A DNA stretch of 64,000 bases from Saccharopolyspora kobensis (GCF_900108315.1 NZ_FNVB01000002.1:496001-560000), one strand, 5' to 3'; shown: positions 29,990 to 37,831, numbered from the stretch's first letter. A program made the numbers and translations. Notes: generated by a model not told the origin, from the sequence alone.

Positions 29990-30739
29990 ATGAGTCGTTT
30001 AGCGGGAAAGCACGCGCTGATCACCGGCGGGACGAGCGGCATCGGCTTCGCGACGGCACGGGAGTTCCTCGCCGAGGGAGCGACCGTCGCGATCACCGGT
30101 CGCTCGCGGGAAAGGCTGGACGAGGCCGCGCGCCGACTGGGCGGGCCGGTGCTGCCCGTCGTCAGCGACGCCGGTGACGTGCCCGGGCAAGCAGCGCTCG
30201 CAGCCAGACTGCAGGACGAGTGGCCGAAGCTCGACATCGTGATGAGCAACGCCGCCGACGTCACCCACCTGCCGATCGAGGCGTGGACCGAGCAGGCGTT
30301 CGACAGGCTCGTCGCCACGAACCTCAAGGCGCCGTTCTTCCTGGTCAAAGCCCTGCTGCCGCTCTTCTCGCAGCAGTCCTCGGTGATCCTCGTCGGATCG
30401 GTCTCCGCCTTCGTCGGGCACGAGAACGCGACCGTCTACGGCGCCGCCAAGGCGGGCCTGCTCTCCTACGCCCGCGGGCTGACCTACGAGTTGAAGGACC
30501 GCGGCATCCGCGTCAACGGGCTGAGCCCGGGGCCGACCGCGACCGACGCGCTCAAGCCGCTCGGCGCCGAGCGCCAAGCAGAGCTCTACGAGGAGTTCCG
30601 GCGGACCGTGCCCCTGCACCGCATCGGGACCGCCACCGAGATGGCCAAGGCAGCCGTCTACCTCGCCTCGGACGAGTCCGCCTACACCGCCGGCACCGTG
30701 CTGCGCGTCGACGGCGGCATCGGCGAACTCGCGTACTGA
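29990..30739 (+). CDS. SDR-family oxidoreductase (TetR-controlled)
   Basis: A 249-residue classical short-chain dehydrogenase. The nucleotide motif 'TGGTSGIG' is at 12-19 and the catalytic Ser-Tyr-Lys set is in 'VGSVSAFVGHENATVYGAAKAG'. 'NAAD' replaces the usual NNAG. The C-terminal 'YTAGTVLRVDGGIGEL' is standard. The residue pattern 'ITGRSRERL' after beta2 suggests NADPH preference. The ATG has AGGAGA 9 nt upstream. It sits across from a TetR regulator with paired operators, so it is probably inducible by its substrate, typically a toxic carbonyl or quinone; the substrate itself is unknown. Confidence 0.9.
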   Translation: MSRLAGKHALITGGTSGIGFATAREFLAEGATVAITGRSRERLDEAARRLGGPVLPVVSDAGDVPGQAALAARLQDEWPKLDIVMSNAADVTHLPIEAWTEQAFDRLVATNLKAPFFLVKALLPLFSQQSSVILVGSVSAFVGHENATVYGAAKAGLLSYARGLTYELKDRGIRVNGLSPGPTATDALKPLGAERQAELYEEFRRTVPLHRIGTATEMAKAAVYLASDESAYTAGTVLRVDGGIGELAY

Positions 30740-30747
30740 GGTCCGGT

Positions 30748-31227
30748 TCAGCCCTCCGGGTCGAGGTGGTAGAGCTCGGGGAGGTTGACCACGACCGCTT
30801 CCTGGGTGCTGCGGGCGATCACCACCACCGCCGGGTTGTCCGGGTCCGGGTTCTCCTCGCGGTGCGGGACGAAGGGCGGGACGAAGATGTAGTCGCCCGG
30901 CTCGGTCTTGATGCGGACCTCCTCGGTGCCGTCGTGGAAGACGAACTCCGGGTTGCCGCTGACCACGTGGATCGCCGTTTCCGACTCGCCGTGGTGGTGG
31001 TTGTCCGAGGCCGTCGACGGGGCCACGTGGGTCTCGCCCATCCAGATCCGCTCCGAACCGACCAGGTCACCGCTGATCGCGGCCAGCCGCCGCATGCCCT
31101 CGGTCTGCGCGGTGTTCTTGTCCAGGTCGGCGGCCCGGACGTGGTGCAGCCGGGTGCGCAGCGCGGCGCGCTGCTCCTCGGGCACCGGCGTGGACAGGTC
31201 CGGGTGGAAAGCGTCGTGCTGGGTCAT
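30748..31227 (-). CDS. Cupin-domain protein
   Basis: A 159-residue single-domain cupin. Motif 1 is 'SDNHHHGESETAIHVVSGNPEFVFHDG' with three consecutive His and a Glu as metal ligands. Motif 2 is 'PGDYIFVPPFVPHREENPD' with the final His. It may be a metal-dependent dioxygenase or isomerase, or a ligand sensor. Its ATG overlaps the stop of the hydrolase-Rrf2 fusion gene (ATGA), with AAGGA 5 nt upstream, so it is the last gene of the sulfonate operon region. A role in oxidising a sulfur compound is possible but is inferred only from position. Confidence 0.8.
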   Translation of the reverse strand: MTQHDAFHPDLSTPVPEEQRAALRTRLHHVRAADLDKNTAQTEGMRRLAAISGDLVGSERIWMGETHVAPSTASDNHHHGESETAIHVVSGNPEFVFHDGTEEVRIKTEPGDYIFVPPFVPHREENPDPDNPAVVVIARSTQEAVVVNLPELYHLDPEG

Positions 31228-32261
31228 CTGCGTCCTTCCTCGTTCACCGGGCCCGCGACCACCGGCACCTGGCCGAGGAAGTCGGCGACCCGCCGGTCCA
31301 GTTCGCGCCACACGCCGGCATCGGGTGAACCGCTGTGCACCGAGGTAACCCCACCGCCCACCGCGCGCACAACCTCCCCGATCGTGATCTGCTCCGCTCC
31401 CCTGGCCAGCCAGTACCCGCCGTCGCAGCCGCGCCGGCTGCTGACCAGGCCCGCTCGACGCAGCTCGATCATCAGGTTGACCAGCGAGTTCAGCGGTATC
31501 CGCTGCTCGCGCGCGATGACGGCGCACTTGACCGGGCCGGCGCGCCCGGCCAGCTCGCGCAACGCGCGCAGGGAGTAGTCCACCCGGGCCGATACCTGCA
31601 CCGGAGCGGACCGGCGCGGCTTGTGCACCTCCGGCAGCAGCACGGCGCCCTTGGCGATCTCCTCGCAGAACAGGACGATCCGGGCGGCGGCGCTGCGGTG
31701 GTGCTGGTCGTTGAGGACGTCGTGCACGCCCTCCTCGAACACCGCCAGCGAGCTCTGCGGGAGGAGAGCGGCGAGCGCGGCCACCGGAGCGACCGGCGCG
31801 ATGGCGTCGGCGTTGCCGTGCAGCAGCAGGGTCGGCACCTCGGGCAGGTGCTCCGGTGGCTCGGGCACGACATCGGTCAGCTGCCCCCACCGGAAACCGG
31901 GGTCGTTCCGCAGCAGTTCGCGGTGCACCGGGCAGGACGTGCGCAGTCCGATCTCCTCGGCGCGGTCGGCGGGCGGCCGCCCCGCGGCCAGCGGCGTGCC
32001 CACCAGGATCAAGCCGTCCGGTTCGGCGTGCGGTGCGAGCTGCCAGGCGCGCAGGGCGCCGGTGTCGGTGCCTGCCAGGAACCGCGCCGCTCCCGGCTCG
32101 AACCAGTCCGCCGGATCGCTGTCGGGATCCGGCAGCACCACCGCGTAGCCGTCGGCGGCGAGGCGGCGGCCGAACCGCTCGTAGAGGGCGGGTGTCTCGC
32201 CCCTGCCCGCAAGCACCGCGATGGTGCCGCGGATCGCCCCGGTCGGGTACCACCTGCTCAT
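31224..32261 (-). CDS. Alpha/beta-hydrolase-like domain fused to Rrf2-type regulator
   Basis: 345 residues in two parts. Residues ~1-205 follow the alpha/beta-hydrolase order: 'GTIAVLAGRGE', an elbow-like 'GTDTG' (64-68) with Asp66 where Ser is usual, the acid 'GNADAI' (D152) and 'EEGVHDVL' (H180). Residues ~222-310 are an Rrf2 winged helix: 'VDYSLRALRELAG', 'IPLNSLVNLMIELRRAGLVSSRRGCDGGYWLAR'. Rrf2 proteins such as CymR and IscR sense cysteine status or Fe-S clusters; here only Cys246 and Cys279 lie in that domain. ATG at 32261 has GAGG 5 nt upstream; GTG at 32267 is possible. It follows ssuA after 7 nt and overlaps the cupin gene. Likely a sulfur-responsive regulator with a catalytic or sensing module. 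Confidence 0.75.
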   Translation of the reverse strand: MSRWYPTGAIRGTIAVLAGRGETPALYERFGRRLAADGYAVVLPDPDSDPADWFEPGAARFLAGTDTGALRAWQLAPHAEPDGLILVGTPLAAGRPPADRAEEIGLRTSCPVHRELLRNDPGFRWGQLTDVVPEPPEHLPEVPTLLLHGNADAIAPVAPVAALAALLPQSSLAVFEEGVHDVLNDQHHRSAAARIVLFCEEIAKGAVLLPEVHKPRRSAPVQVSARVDYSLRALRELAGRAGPVKCAVIAREQRIPLNSLVNLMIELRRAGLVSSRRGCDGGYWLARGAEQITIGEVVRAVGGGVTSVHSGSPDAGVWRELDRRVADFLGQVPVVAGPVNEEGRR

Positions 32262-32268
32262 CGTCACC

Positions 32269-33234
32269 TCACCCCGCCCGGTACAGGTCGCGCTCGCACG
32301 CCGCGGCCACGTCGACCGGCTCGCGGAGCACGCCCGCCGCCAGGTAGCGGTCCGCGACGGCTTGCAGCGCTCCGACGACGTCGTCGCCCAGCGGCCGGAC
32401 CTCCTGCTTGGTCCGGGTGAGGATCTGCCGCGCGACCGGCGGGTCCAGCGACGTCAGCTTCTCGTAGACGCGCTGGTACTCCGCGGGGTTCTCGTCGCTC
32501 CACCGCCACGCCGCCTCGAAACGGCGCAGCGCGTCGGCCAGCGCTTCGCGCTTGAGCGGGTCCGCGGCCGCAGCGGCCGACACGGACAGGATGCCGTTGC
32601 GGCCGTTGATGCCCTCCCCGTCGCGGAGCACGCGCGCTCCCGCGTGCTCGGCGATCGCCAGGTACGGGTCGAAGGTGGCCCAGGCGTCGATGTGCCCGGC
32701 GCTGAACCCGGCCTGCGCATCGGTGGGCAGGCTGAACGTCAGCTGCACGTCCTGCGGGGTGAGCCCGGCCTCCTCCAACGCGCCCAGCGCGGTGTAGTGC
32801 GAGACGGCGCCCGGTGCCGTGGACACCACGAGGTGCTTGCCGCGCAGGTCCGCCACGGTGCGGATCGGCGATCCCGGCGGCACGATGATCGCCGTGGAAC
32901 TCGGCGATGCCGCTGTCGCCAGCGCCGGTCGCGCCGGAACGCCGCCCGCGATCGCCTGCACGGTGGGCGCGTCGGCGGCGGTGGCGGTGTCCACGTCGCC
33001 GGAGCGCATGGCCTCGAAGAGCGGTGCCGCGCCTTGGAAGTTGGCCCACTTGATGCGGTAGGGCGCGTCGTCGAAGGCTCCCGAGGCCTCCACCCTGGCC
33101 CGCAGGCCGCCCGCCTGATCGCCCAGCACGAGCGTGACATCGGACAACGAGCCGGCTGAGTCCTCCTTGGCGCATCCGGTCGCCGCCAGCAGCGCGGCGG
33201 TCAACACCGCGAGCAGAGCTCTGATCGTTCGCAT
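32269..33234 (-). CDS. ssuA: Sulfonate/nitrate-type ABC transporter substrate-binding lipoprotein
   Basis: A 321-residue SsuA/NrtA/TauA-like binding protein that presents alkanesulfonates or related anions to the permease. The lipoprotein signal is clear: 'MRTIRALLAVLTAALLAATGC', with Cys21 as the lipidation site. The two-lobe fold is recognisable from 'AMRSGDVDTATAADAPTVQAIAGG', 'GSPIRTVADLRGKHLVVS' and 'GHIDAWATFDPYLAIAEH'. GGAGG lies 8 nt before the ATG. It is downstream of the LLM monooxygenase but separated by 147 bp that contain a palindrome pair, so it may have its own promoter or processing site. Substrate inferred from neighbours. Confidence 0.85.
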   Translation of the reverse strand: MRTIRALLAVLTAALLAATGCAKEDSAGSLSDVTLVLGDQAGGLRARVEASGAFDDAPYRIKWANFQGAAPLFEAMRSGDVDTATAADAPTVQAIAGGVPARPALATAASPSSTAIIVPPGSPIRTVADLRGKHLVVSTAPGAVSHYTALGALEEAGLTPQDVQLTFSLPTDAQAGFSAGHIDAWATFDPYLAIAEHAGARVLRDGEGINGRNGILSVSAAAAADPLKREALADALRRFEAAWRWSDENPAEYQRVYEKLTSLDPPVARQILTRTKQEVRPLGDDVVGALQAVADRYLAAGVLREPVDVAAACERDLYRAG

Positions 33235-33306
33235 CACACCTGCCTCCAGTCCCCGCAGACCAGGTACCGCAGTCGCGGCAGTCACCCGGTGCGTGCCCGG
33301 GACCGC

Positions 33307-33346
33307 GAATTCAATGGAAATTGGACGTCTGATTTCAATGGAAATC
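33307..33346. repeat. Paired 16-bp palindromes, spacing 24 bp (pair 3)
   Basis: GAATTCAATGGAAATT (33307-33322) and GATTTCAATGGAAATC (33331-33346) match the elements at 6690-6729 and 6787-6826, again exactly 24 bp apart with an 8-bp GGACGTCT between. They lie between the ssuD stop and the ssuA start, in the opposite orientation relative to the genes from the 6.7-kb pairs. Confidence 0.8.
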
Positions 33347-33381
33347 GCTGATTCTCGGCGGGAGTCCGCCGCGCGGTCCGG

Positions 33382-34482
33382 CTAGGCAGCTTCGCGGCGG
33401 GAGAGCTCCTGGCGCACCAGCGGGATCAGCTCGCGCCCGTAGTCCACCGCGTCCTCGAACGGGTCGTAGCCGCGGATCAGCAGTGTCGTGACGCCGATGT
33501 CGACGTAGTCGAGCAGCGCCGCCGCAACGGTTTCCGGCGTGCCCACCAGCGCGGTGGAGTTGCCCGCCGCGTTCGTCGCCGCCGCCGTCGGCGTCCACAG
33601 TGCACGGTCGTGCCGCTCCCCCGCCGCCGCTGCCGCCAGCAGTCGCTGCGAGCCGACGTTGGCCACCTGCTGGCCGGGGTGGAGGGTCTTCGGGCCGGTG
33701 AACGACGCGAGCCCACCGCGCGCGGCCCTGATCCGGTCCAGCACGCGGTGCGCGCGGTCCCACGCCTGTTCCTCGGTGGCGCCGAGGATCGGCCGGAACG
33801 ACACGCTGATCCGCGGCGGCTCGGTGCGCCCCGCCGCCTCGGCCGCCGCCCGGACCGCGGCGATCTGCTCGGCGGTCTGCGCCAGCGGCTCGCCCCACAG
33901 CGCGAACACGTCGGCGTGCTTGCCGCCCACCCGGTGGGCTGCCTCCGACGATCCGCCGAAGTAGAGCGGAATCCTCGGCTGCTGCACCGGTTTCACGGTG
34001 GCGTTGTAGTCCTCGAAGCGGTAGTGCGCCCCGTCGTGGCCGACCGGGCCTTCCGCCGTCCACACCCGGTGCAGGATCTCCAGGTACTCGTCGGTGCGCG
34101 CGTAGCGCTGCTCCTTGGACAGGTAGTCGCCGTCGCGCCGCTGGTCGGCGTCGTCTCCACCGGTGATGATGTGCACCGCGATGCGGCCGCCGGTGAGCTG
34201 GTCGGCGGTGGCGAAGGTGCGCGCGGCCAGGGTCGGCGCCACGAAACCGGGGCGGTGCGCGATGAGGAAGCCCAGCCGCTCGGTGTGCGCCGCGGCGTGC
34301 GCGGCCAGCTGGGTGCTCTCCGGGCTGCTCGACCCGTAGCCGATCAGCACCCGGTCGAACCCGGCGTCCTCGTGGGCCCGGGCGAACTCGCGCAGGAACG
34401 CCGGGTCGACCGGTGGCCCGGCCGCCGCGTGGATCTCCGAGACGTGCTGCGCCCCGATCATCCCGATGAACTCCACCGTCAT
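33382..34482 (-). CDS. ssuD: LLM-class flavin-dependent (alkanesulfonate) monooxygenase
   Basis: A 366-residue TIM-barrel FMNH2-dependent monooxygenase of the SsuD type. It splits alkanesulfonates to aldehyde and sulfite, releasing sulfur for cysteine synthesis. The family blocks 'AGFDRVLIGYGSSSPESTQLAAHAAAHTERLGFLIAHRPGFVAPTLAARTFATADQLTGGRIAVHIITGG' and 'DDADQRRDGDYLSKEQRYARTDEYLEI' are highly typical of SsuD, and the Cys often found in the N-terminal SsuD region is replaced. Its ATG overlaps the ssuB stop (ATGA). A flavin reductase partner is not in the window and would have to be supplied from elsewhere. Confidence 0.88.
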   Translation of the reverse strand: MTVEFIGMIGAQHVSEIHAAAGPPVDPAFLREFARAHEDAGFDRVLIGYGSSSPESTQLAAHAAAHTERLGFLIAHRPGFVAPTLAARTFATADQLTGGRIAVHIITGGDDADQRRDGDYLSKEQRYARTDEYLEILHRVWTAEGPVGHDGAHYRFEDYNATVKPVQQPRIPLYFGGSSEAAHRVGGKHADVFALWGEPLAQTAEQIAAVRAAAEAAGRTEPPRISVSFRPILGATEEQAWDRAHRVLDRIRAARGGLASFTGPKTLHPGQQVANVGSQRLLAAAAAGERHDRALWTPTAAATNAAGNSTALVGTPETVAAALLDYVDIGVTTLLIRGYDPFEDAVDYGRELIPLVRQELSRREAA

Positions 34483-35183
34483 CGTGCGCTCCCCTCACCG
34501 ACGCCGAGCCAGGACAGCAGTTCCGCGCGAAGCGCCAGGAACGCCGGATCGCTCACGTCCCGCGGGCGCTCCAGGTCCAGCACCTGGTCGAAGCCGATGC
34601 ACCCGTCGCGCATCACCAGTACGCGGTCGGCCAGCAGGAGCGCCTCCTCGACGTCGTGCGTGACCAGCAGGATCGCGCAGCCGTGCCGCTGCCAGAGCTC
34701 GCCGACGAGCTGCTGGGCCTTGATCCGGGTGAGCGCGTCGAGCGCCGAGAAGGGCTCGTCGAGCAGCAGCAGATCCGGCTCCCGCACCAGGGCGCGCGCC
34801 AGCGACGCGCGCTGCGCCTCACCACCGGAGAGCACCTTCGGCCACACCTCGACCCGGTGTTCCAGGCCGACCTCCGCCAGCGCCGCGACGGCCCGCTCCT
34901 TGTCCGGGCGACCGGGCAGGCCGAGGACCACGTTGCGCCACACGCGCTTCCACGGCATCAGCCGCGGCGTCTGGAAGGCCACCGCGCGCCGCACCGCCAC
35001 CTCGACGTCGCCGCTGACCTCGCGGTCGAGGTCTGCCAGGATGCGCAGCAGCGTGCTCTTGCCGCACCCGCTGGGCCCCAGCAGCGCCACGAACTGGCCG
35101 GGCTCGATCTCCAGGTCCAGTCCGCCGAGCACCGTGCGGTCGCCGAACTTCCTGGTCAGGCCGCGCACCGCGGCCGGTTTCAC
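34479..35183 (-). CDS. ssuB: Sulfonate ABC transporter ATP-binding protein
   Basis: A 234-residue ABC ATPase that energises sulfonate uptake. Walker A 'LLGPSGCGKST', signature 'LSGGEAQRASLARAL', Walker B 'LLLLDEPFSALD' and the switch 'LLVTHDVEEALLLADRV' are intact, and 'FQTPRLMPWKRVWRNVVLGL' is the Q-loop region typical of the SsuB/TauB group. GTG at 35183 was chosen: it has GGGAG 4-5 nt upstream and overlaps the ssuC stop by one base (TAGTG). ATG at 35210 is an alternative. It overlaps ssuD by ATGA, so ssuC-ssuB-ssuD are translationally coupled. Confidence 0.88.
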   Translation of the reverse strand: MKPAAVRGLTRKFGDRTVLGGLDLEIEPGQFVALLGPSGCGKSTLLRILADLDREVSGDVEVAVRRAVAFQTPRLMPWKRVWRNVVLGLPGRPDKERAVAALAEVGLEHRVEVWPKVLSGGEAQRASLARALVREPDLLLLDEPFSALDALTRIKAQQLVGELWQRHGCAILLVTHDVEEALLLADRVLVMRDGCIGFDQVLDLERPRDVSDPAFLALRAELLSWLGVGEGSAR

Positions 35184-36028
35184 TACGCTCCCCGAAACGC
35201 CGGTCGCCATGCCAGCACGATCCTCTCCAGAAGTCGGACGATGAAGTCGGCGACGAGGCCGAGCAGTGCGTAGAGCACGAGGCAGACCACGATCACGTCG
35301 GTCTGGAAGAACTCCCGGGCCATGTTCATCTCGTAGCCGATGCCCGCGGTGGCGTTGATGGTCTCGCCGAACACCAGCGCCAGCCACGCCGAACCGAGCG
35401 AGTAGCGCAGCCCGACCAGGGCGTTGGGCATCGCCGCGGGCAGGATGACGTGCCGGATCTGGGCGAACCAGCCCAGGCCGAGCGTCTTGGCGGCCTCGAC
35501 CAGCGCGGCGTCGACGTTGCGGATCCCGCCGTAGATGTTCATGTAGAGCGGGAAGGTCACGGCCAGCGCGATCAGCACGATCTTGGGCTGCTCGCCGATG
35601 CCGAACCAGATGATCAGCAGCGGGATCAGGCCGATCACCGGCACCGTGCGCAGCATCTGCATCGGCGCGTCGATGATGTCCTCACCGCGCCGGAACAGCC
35701 CGGACAGCGTGGCCAGCACCACGGCGGCGAGCACGCCGATCGCCAGGCCAGCGCCGACCCGCTGCATCGAAGCGGCGATCGCCTCCTGCAACCGGCCTTC
35801 GGCCCACATCTCGCCCGCGGTGCTCAGCACCGTCGCGGGCGAGGCCAGGGTGTCGTCGCTGAGCACGCCGGAGCTGCTCAGCGCCTGCCAGAGCACCACC
35901 AGGGCGATCGGGCTGGCGAGTTTGAAAAGCCAACGGGGAACACGGCTCTCGCGCCGTGCCGTGCGGGTCTGCACGGTCGTGACGGCGATCGGGTCCCGGC
36001 TGGGTGCGAGTTCGGTGGACGTGGTCAT
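35183..36028 (-). CDS. ssuC: Sulfonate ABC transporter permease
   Basis: A 281-residue inner-membrane permease with about six helices. After a hydrophilic N-terminus, helix 1 is 'IALVVLWQAL'. The EAA loop 'ALVEAAKTLGLGWFAQIRHVILPAAMPNALVGLRYSLGSAWLALVFGE' docks with the ATPase and is typical of SsuC/TauC. GGAGAG lies 6 nt before the ATG. It is the first structural gene behind the cysteine leader peptide, with a 128-nt leader in between. It pairs with ssuB and the lipoprotein ssuA. Confidence 0.9.
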   Translation of the reverse strand: MTTSTELAPSRDPIAVTTVQTRTARRESRVPRWLFKLASPIALVVLWQALSSSGVLSDDTLASPATVLSTAGEMWAEGRLQEAIAASMQRVGAGLAIGVLAAVVLATLSGLFRRGEDIIDAPMQMLRTVPVIGLIPLLIIWFGIGEQPKIVLIALAVTFPLYMNIYGGIRNVDAALVEAAKTLGLGWFAQIRHVILPAAMPNALVGLRYSLGSAWLALVFGETINATAGIGYEMNMAREFFQTDVIVVCLVLYALLGLVADFIVRLLERIVLAWRPAFRGA

Positions 36029-36156
36029 CGGCACTCTCCGCAGGGCATGAGGGCATGGCGCGGCCGGTGGTGGGCCGCGCGGGCGACGCGCACGTCGGCA
36101 CGCGCGCGCGGGATGGGAGAAGGTGACCGCGCGGCGATCGCGCGCGGAGGAGATCA

Positions 36157-36234
36157 CTACCGGCGACAGAGGGCTGAGGACACGCGCACGAAGTCGACGT
36201 AACCTCGTGTCGTCAGGGACACCGTCCGGATCAT
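36157..36234 (-). CDS. Cysteine-containing leader peptide of the sulfonate operon
   Basis: A 25-residue open frame, 'MIRTVSLTTRGYVDFVRVSS' followed by 'ALCRR' and stop. It matches the 'putative leader peptide' type often found before sulfur-assimilation genes in actinomycetes: an Arg/Tyr or His-x-Asp-x-x-Arg-Val middle and a terminal Ser-Ala-Leu-Cys. The ATG is at the predicted transcription start (TACGGT 7 nt before), so it would be translated first. Ribosome stalling at the Cys codon near the end, when Cys-tRNA is scarce, could switch on the downstream ssuCBD genes 128 nt away. Mechanism inferred from the family. Confidence 0.75.
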   Translation of the reverse strand: MIRTVSLTTRGYVDFVRVSSALCRR

Positions 36235-36241
36235 GCCGCTG

Positions 36242-36271
36242 ACCGTAACCGGGTGCCAGCGGGCGTGTAAA
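36242..36271 (-). promoter_or_regulatory. Promoter of the sulfonate operon
   Basis: On the minus strand: -35 TTTACA (36266-36271), 18-bp spacer, -10 TACGGT (36242-36247), then 7 nt to the leader-peptide ATG at 36234. Both boxes and the spacing fit an actinobacterial housekeeping sigma promoter with a leaderless first ORF. Confidence 0.65.
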
Positions 36272-36361
36272 CCAACTCCACAGATTGGGAATGCCGATGT
36301 GGCACGTGCGCCCCGAGGCCGCTGACCTCGACGTTCGGGCGATGGCGGCGGGTGGTCGAGC

Positions 36362-37012
36362 GTGATCGAACGACTGCTGCCCGCCGAGGTCAGCTGCGTG
36401 GAGACGGTCACCGATCCGCCCGGGGCGGACCTGTTCCCGGAGGAGGAGGCGGTCATCGCGCGCGCGGTGGGCAAGCGCCGCCGGGAGTTCACCACCGCCC
36501 GCTGGTGCGCGCGCCAGGCGCTGGGCCGCATCGGCATCGCGCCGGTGCCGGTGCTGCCCGGTGAGCGCGGAGCCCCGCAGTGGCCGGCCGGGATCGTCGG
36601 CAGCATCACGCACTGCGCGGGCTACCGGGCCGCGGTCGTCGCCCACCAGGAGAAGGTGCAGTCGCTCGGCATCGACGCCGAACCGCACGAAGCGCTCCCC
36701 GACGGCGTGCTCGACGCGGTGTCGCTGCCGGACGAGCGCACCCACCTGACCGAGCTGTCCGCGGCGGACCCGGCACGCCACTGGGACCGGATCCTGTTCA
36801 GCTGCAAGGAAACGGTCTACAAGACCTGGTACCCGATCACCGGCGAGTGGCTGGGCTTCGAGGACGCCCGCCTGCGCCTGGACCCCGGCGGCACCTTCAC
36901 CGCTGAGCCGCTCAAGCCGGGAGCGGACCGCACCGGCTCGCCGCTGACGAGCTTCGCCGGCCGCTGGCTGGTCGAGAACTCCCTGATCATCACCGCCATC
37001 GCCCACCTCTGA
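36362..37012 (+). CDS. 4'-phosphopantetheinyl transferase (EntD/Sfp type)
   Basis: A 216-residue enzyme that moves phosphopantetheine from CoA onto carrier proteins of polyketide, nonribosomal peptide or siderophore synthases. The diagnostic blocks are all present: 'KRRREFTTARWCARQAL', 'GSITHCAGYRAAVVA', the Mg-binding 'LGIDAEPHEAL' and 'FSCKETVYKTWYP' (KExxxK). The C-terminal 'GFEDARLRLDPGGTFTAEPL' is typical of the actinomycete EntD-like subgroup. GTG at 36362 is used. It is divergent from the sulfonate operon and not linked to any synthase in the window, so it probably serves unlinked clusters. Confidence 0.93.
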   Translation: MIERLLPAEVSCVETVTDPPGADLFPEEEAVIARAVGKRRREFTTARWCARQALGRIGIAPVPVLPGERGAPQWPAGIVGSITHCAGYRAAVVAHQEKVQSLGIDAEPHEALPDGVLDAVSLPDERTHLTELSAADPARHWDRILFSCKETVYKTWYPITGEWLGFEDARLRLDPGGTFTAEPLKPGADRTGSPLTSFAGRWLVENSLIITAIAHL

Positions 37013-37039
37013 CCCGGGTGGCGGACAACTGCGCCCCGC

Positions 37040-37357
37040 TCAGGATTCAGCTGGCGGCTGGGGCGGCTCGGTCGCGATCCGGTTGAGCACCGCGAGGTGG
37101 TGGGTGAAGGCCCTCCTGCCGGTTTCGGTCAGGGCGAGCCAGGTCTTCGCGCGGCGGCCCGCCCTGCCCTTGGTGACCTTGACGTAGCCGACCTGTTCCA
37201 GTGCCGCCACGTGCTGCGAGAGCGCCGAGTCGCTGACCTCGACGGTGTCGCGGATGAACCGGAACTCCGCCTGCTCCACGCCGCTGAGCGCCGCCACCAC
37301 GGAGAAGCGCACCGGGGAGTGGATGACCGGGTCGAGCTCGCGCCGCGGGTGGTTCAT
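37040..37357 (-). CDS. Winged-helix transcriptional regulator (PF13601-like)
   Basis: A 105-residue single-domain winged helix of the ArsR/MarR-like 'transcriptional regulator' group: 'VIHSPVRFSVVAALSGVEQAEFRFIRDTVEVSDSALSQHVAALEQVGYVKVTKGRAGRRAKTWLALTETGRRAFTHHLAVL'. It has no metal-binding cysteines. The ATG overlaps the stop of the small membrane-protein gene (ATGA). The two-gene unit of membrane protein plus PF13601 regulator is a recurring arrangement, and the regulator probably binds the CTTTAG/CTAAAG inverted repeat upstream of the pair. Confidence 0.85.
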   Translation of the reverse strand: MNHPRRELDPVIHSPVRFSVVAALSGVEQAEFRFIRDTVEVSDSALSQHVAALEQVGYVKVTKGRAGRRAKTWLALTETGRRAFTHHLAVLNRIATEPPQPPAES

Positions 37358-37782
37358 CGGAGCATCCTGCTCACCGCTGCCGCGATGAAGAACGGGACCG
37401 ACAGGCCGAGAGCGGCCATCGCCCACGGCAGCAGCTCGGTGCCGAACTGCCACCGCACCAGCGGGCCGACCAGGAGCAGGTAGGCGCCGAACCACACCGC
37501 GATCGCCGCTATCAGGCAGGAGCCCGCCTTGATGGGCAAGGCCGTGCGCCGCGCAGCCCACCACGAACCGAGCACCAGGCACGCCGACCACGCGCCGATG
37601 ACCAGATAGCGGGCGAACCCCTCCGCGAACACGGTCTCGACGAGGGTGATCTCGGCGGCGGAAACGAGGCCGAGCACCACCAGGTACCAGCTGTACCACC
37701 GCCCGGCCAGTGCGGTGCGGGCGCGCAACGCCTCGGCCTTCGCGAGGTTCTCAGCAGCGGTTCCGGCGACTCCGTCGGTCAT
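37354..37782 (-). CDS. Small four-helix membrane protein
   Basis: A 142-residue protein with a hydrophilic N-terminus ('NLAKAEALRARTALAGRWYSWY') and four predicted membrane helices, around 'LVVLGLVSAAEITLVE', 'YLVIGAWSACLVLGSWW', 'CLIAAIAVWFGAYLLLVG' and 'WAMAALGLSVPFFIAAAV'. No enzymatic motif. AGAGGA lies 6 nt before the ATG. It is coupled to a winged-helix regulator gene downstream; such pairs are common in actinomycetes, but the role of the membrane partner is unknown to me. Confidence 0.75.
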   Translation of the reverse strand: MTDGVAGTAAENLAKAEALRARTALAGRWYSWYLVVLGLVSAAEITLVETVFAEGFARYLVIGAWSACLVLGSWWAARRTALPIKAGSCLIAAIAVWFGAYLLLVGPLVRWQFGTELLPWAMAALGLSVPFFIAAAVSRMLR

Positions 37783-37812
37783 GATCCGTCCTCTCGCGTC
37801 CAGACGAGGATC

Positions 37813-37831
37813 ACTTTAGGGCTTCTAAAGT
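37813..37831. promoter_or_regulatory. Inverted repeat ACTTTAG-N5-CTAAAGT
   Basis: Seven-bp perfect arms, 30 bp upstream of the membrane-protein/regulator pair. A third half-site ACTAAAG follows at about 37843. It is the likely binding site of the PF13601-type regulator encoded in the same operon. Confidence 0.6.
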
